Assembly (NCBI GenBank): GCA_946411525.1
Contig: CAMKEI010000015.1
Span: 1 to 43,637, forward strand
Source of the DNA: an uncultured Clostridia bacterium
GTDB taxonomy: Bacteria > Bacillota > Clostridia > Christensenellales > Aristaeellaceae
Reading direction: 5' to 3'
Length of the DNA: 43,637 bases
The notes under the pieces were generated by a model. The model was not told where the DNA came from. It searched no databases and saw only the letters and a list, made by a program, of their open reading frames with translations. The position numbers and the translations under genes were made by a program. This document shows, piece after piece, positions 42,676 to 43,637 of the stretch. Position 1 is the stretch's first letter. Each line of letters starts with the position of its first letter.

Positions 42676-43296
42676 ATGTCCAGAGGTTTTCAATCGAAGA
42701 AACTGCGTTATCTTTGCCTGGTCTCAATGTTTGTTGCCATTGAGCTTTTGATGAAACTGGCCGGATTGGGCAATATTCCGATCAATCCATTGCTCAATGT
42801 GACATTAATGAATATTCCGGTCGCGATAGGCGCTATTCTGCTCGGTCCGCTGGCAGGCGCAATACTCGGAGCGACATTTGGTCTGACCAGTTTTATTCAA
42901 CCCATGTCTGCGATGATAACCACTCTTTTCAGCATCAGTCCGGTTCATACAATCATTATGTGCGTATGCATGCGGACGATCATGGGATTGTGTGTCGGCT
43001 GGATTTACCGGCTTCTTGAGAAGAAGGACGGCAAAAAAATATTCAGTTATTACGGGGCTTCATTCTGCGCGGCTTTTCTGAATACGCTGTTCTTTATGGG
43101 GTACCTGGTTCTTGCTTTTTACCATACTGAATATATCCAGGATAAAGTCGCGACGATGGGCGCTTTTAATCCGCTCCACTTTATTATCCTTTTTGTTGGG
43201 ACCAACGGACTGCTTGAACTGGTCGCGACAACGCTGATCGGCGGCAGCGTGGCAAAAGGCGTCGGTTATGCGCTGGGGAAAAAGGCAAAGCCTTGA
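42676..43296 (+). CDS. ECF-transporter substrate-binding (S) component, probable pantothenate type
   Basis: 206 residues, six predicted helices, with MFVAIELLMKLAGLGNIPINPLLNVTLMNIPVAIGAILLGPLAGAILGATFGLTSF, the classic S-component pattern of helix 1 followed by a Gly-rich loop. S components bind a vitamin and dock on a shared EcfAAT module. coaX starts 13 bases downstream, which suggests pantothenate as substrate; that is context-based inference. The start follows CGGAGGG by about six bases. Confidence 0.85.
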   Translation: MSRGFQSKKLRYLCLVSMFVAIELLMKLAGLGNIPINPLLNVTLMNIPVAIGAILLGPLAGAILGATFGLTSFIQPMSAMITTLFSISPVHTIIMCVCMRTIMGLCVGWIYRLLEKKDGKKIFSYYGASFCAAFLNTLFFMGYLVLAFYHTEYIQDKVATMGAFNPLHFIILFVGTNGLLELVATTLIGGSVAKGVGYALGKKAKP

Positions 43297-43309
43297 GGAG
43301 AATCCGTAT

Positions 43310-43637
43310 ATGATCTTGACAATGGATATCGGCAACACGAATATTAAGACGGCGTTGTTCGACGGAAAGGAAATGTACAAGTACTGGCGCATGTCCACCA
43401 ATATCACGTCCACTTCGGACGAATACGGCGTGCGCCTGATGTCCATGTTTGCCCATGAAGGCGTGAGCAGGGATGTGGTGGACGGGATCATCGTCTCCAG
43501 CGTCGTGCCGACGATCAATTACACGATCGAGCACATGCTGCTCAACTATATCGGCAAAACGCCGCTGTTTGTGGCGCCCGGTGTGAAGACCGGCATCAAC
43601 ATCCGGTATGAGAATCCCCGGGAACTGGGCAGCGACC
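43310..43637 (+). CDS. coaX: Type III pantothenate kinase (5' part; cut by window edge)
   Basis: First step of coenzyme A synthesis, phosphorylating pantothenate with ATP; type III enzymes are not feedback-inhibited by CoA. The visible 109 residues begin MILTMDIGNTNIKTALFDG, the phosphate-binding motif of this family, followed by VVDGIIVSSVVPTINYTI and LFVAPGVKTGINIRYENPRELGSD, all typical. The rest is beyond the right edge. TGAGGAG lies eight bases before the ATG. Probably co-transcribed with the preceding transporter gene. Confidence 0.95.
   Translation, partial: MILTMDIGNTNIKTALFDGKEMYKYWRMSTNITSTSDEYGVRLMSMFAHEGVSRDVVDGIIVSSVVPTINYTIEHMLLNYIGKTPLFVAPGVKTGINIRYENPRELGSD

Overview
The window looks like a chromosomal segment of a fairly high-GC, low-oxygen Clostridia-type Firmicute, probably from gut or rumen. 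This is an inference from gene content: a long-form pyrophosphate-dependent phosphofructokinase, secA next to prfB, SpoIIE/STAS partner-switch proteins, ECF-type vitamin uptake, many Firmicute-style signal peptides, strong GGAGG ribosome binding sites and sigma-A-like promoters. I see no rRNA, tRNA, insertion sequence, phage gene or CRISPR array. Genes are tightly packed and none of the housekeeping genes is broken.

Layout. (1) 1-3808, minus strand: a branched-chain amino acid ABC importer operon (livJ-livH-livM-livG, livG cut by the window edge). (2) 3867-7644: two secreted or membrane-anchored proteins facing each other across a terminator, a CARDB-like repeat protein with one C-terminal membrane helix and a C39-like peptidase with SH3-like domains. 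(3) 7686-16364, plus strand: secA, prfB, a Lit-like membrane protein, tsaD and uvrA. (4) 16392-19496: purA of a divergent type and pfp. (5) 19552-22807: yebC, then pyrimidine-nucleoside phosphorylase overlapping azlC and azlD. (6) 22842-23834: a STAS protein and a degenerate HATPase-like partner. (7) 23993-26849: an ABCG-type ATPase/permease pair whose permease carries seven copies of a 27-residue repeat. (8) 26944-27453, minus: a HAD-like phosphatase. (9) 27660-34126: four secreted proteins (YARHG, BIG2, SH3 and an unknown acidic protein) followed by a MATE transporter fused to an anti-sigma-type HATPase. (10) 34162-42511: an ECF sigma factor and a leader-like small peptide (minus) diverging from a 5TM-LYT/HAMP/PP2C/HATPase signalling protein, a miniature HlyD-like protein, a C39-peptidase ABC exporter and a second ABC exporter of the NHLP bacteriocin type. 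(11) 42532 to the end: an ECF-transporter S component next to coaX (cut by the edge), suggesting pantothenate uptake and phosphorylation.

The most interesting signal joins regions 6 and 10. The promoter of the STAS operon and the promoter of the leader-peptide/sigma-factor operon, about 12 kb apart, agree at 27 of 32 bases with identical spacing, including the spacer, which is normally not conserved. With three HATPase-type proteins, a PP2C phosphatase, one STAS protein, one ECF sigma factor, a leader-like peptide and a C39-type exporter, this suggests a coordinated signalling and peptide-export system with no visible RiPP modification enzyme. That is inference, but it is directly testable.
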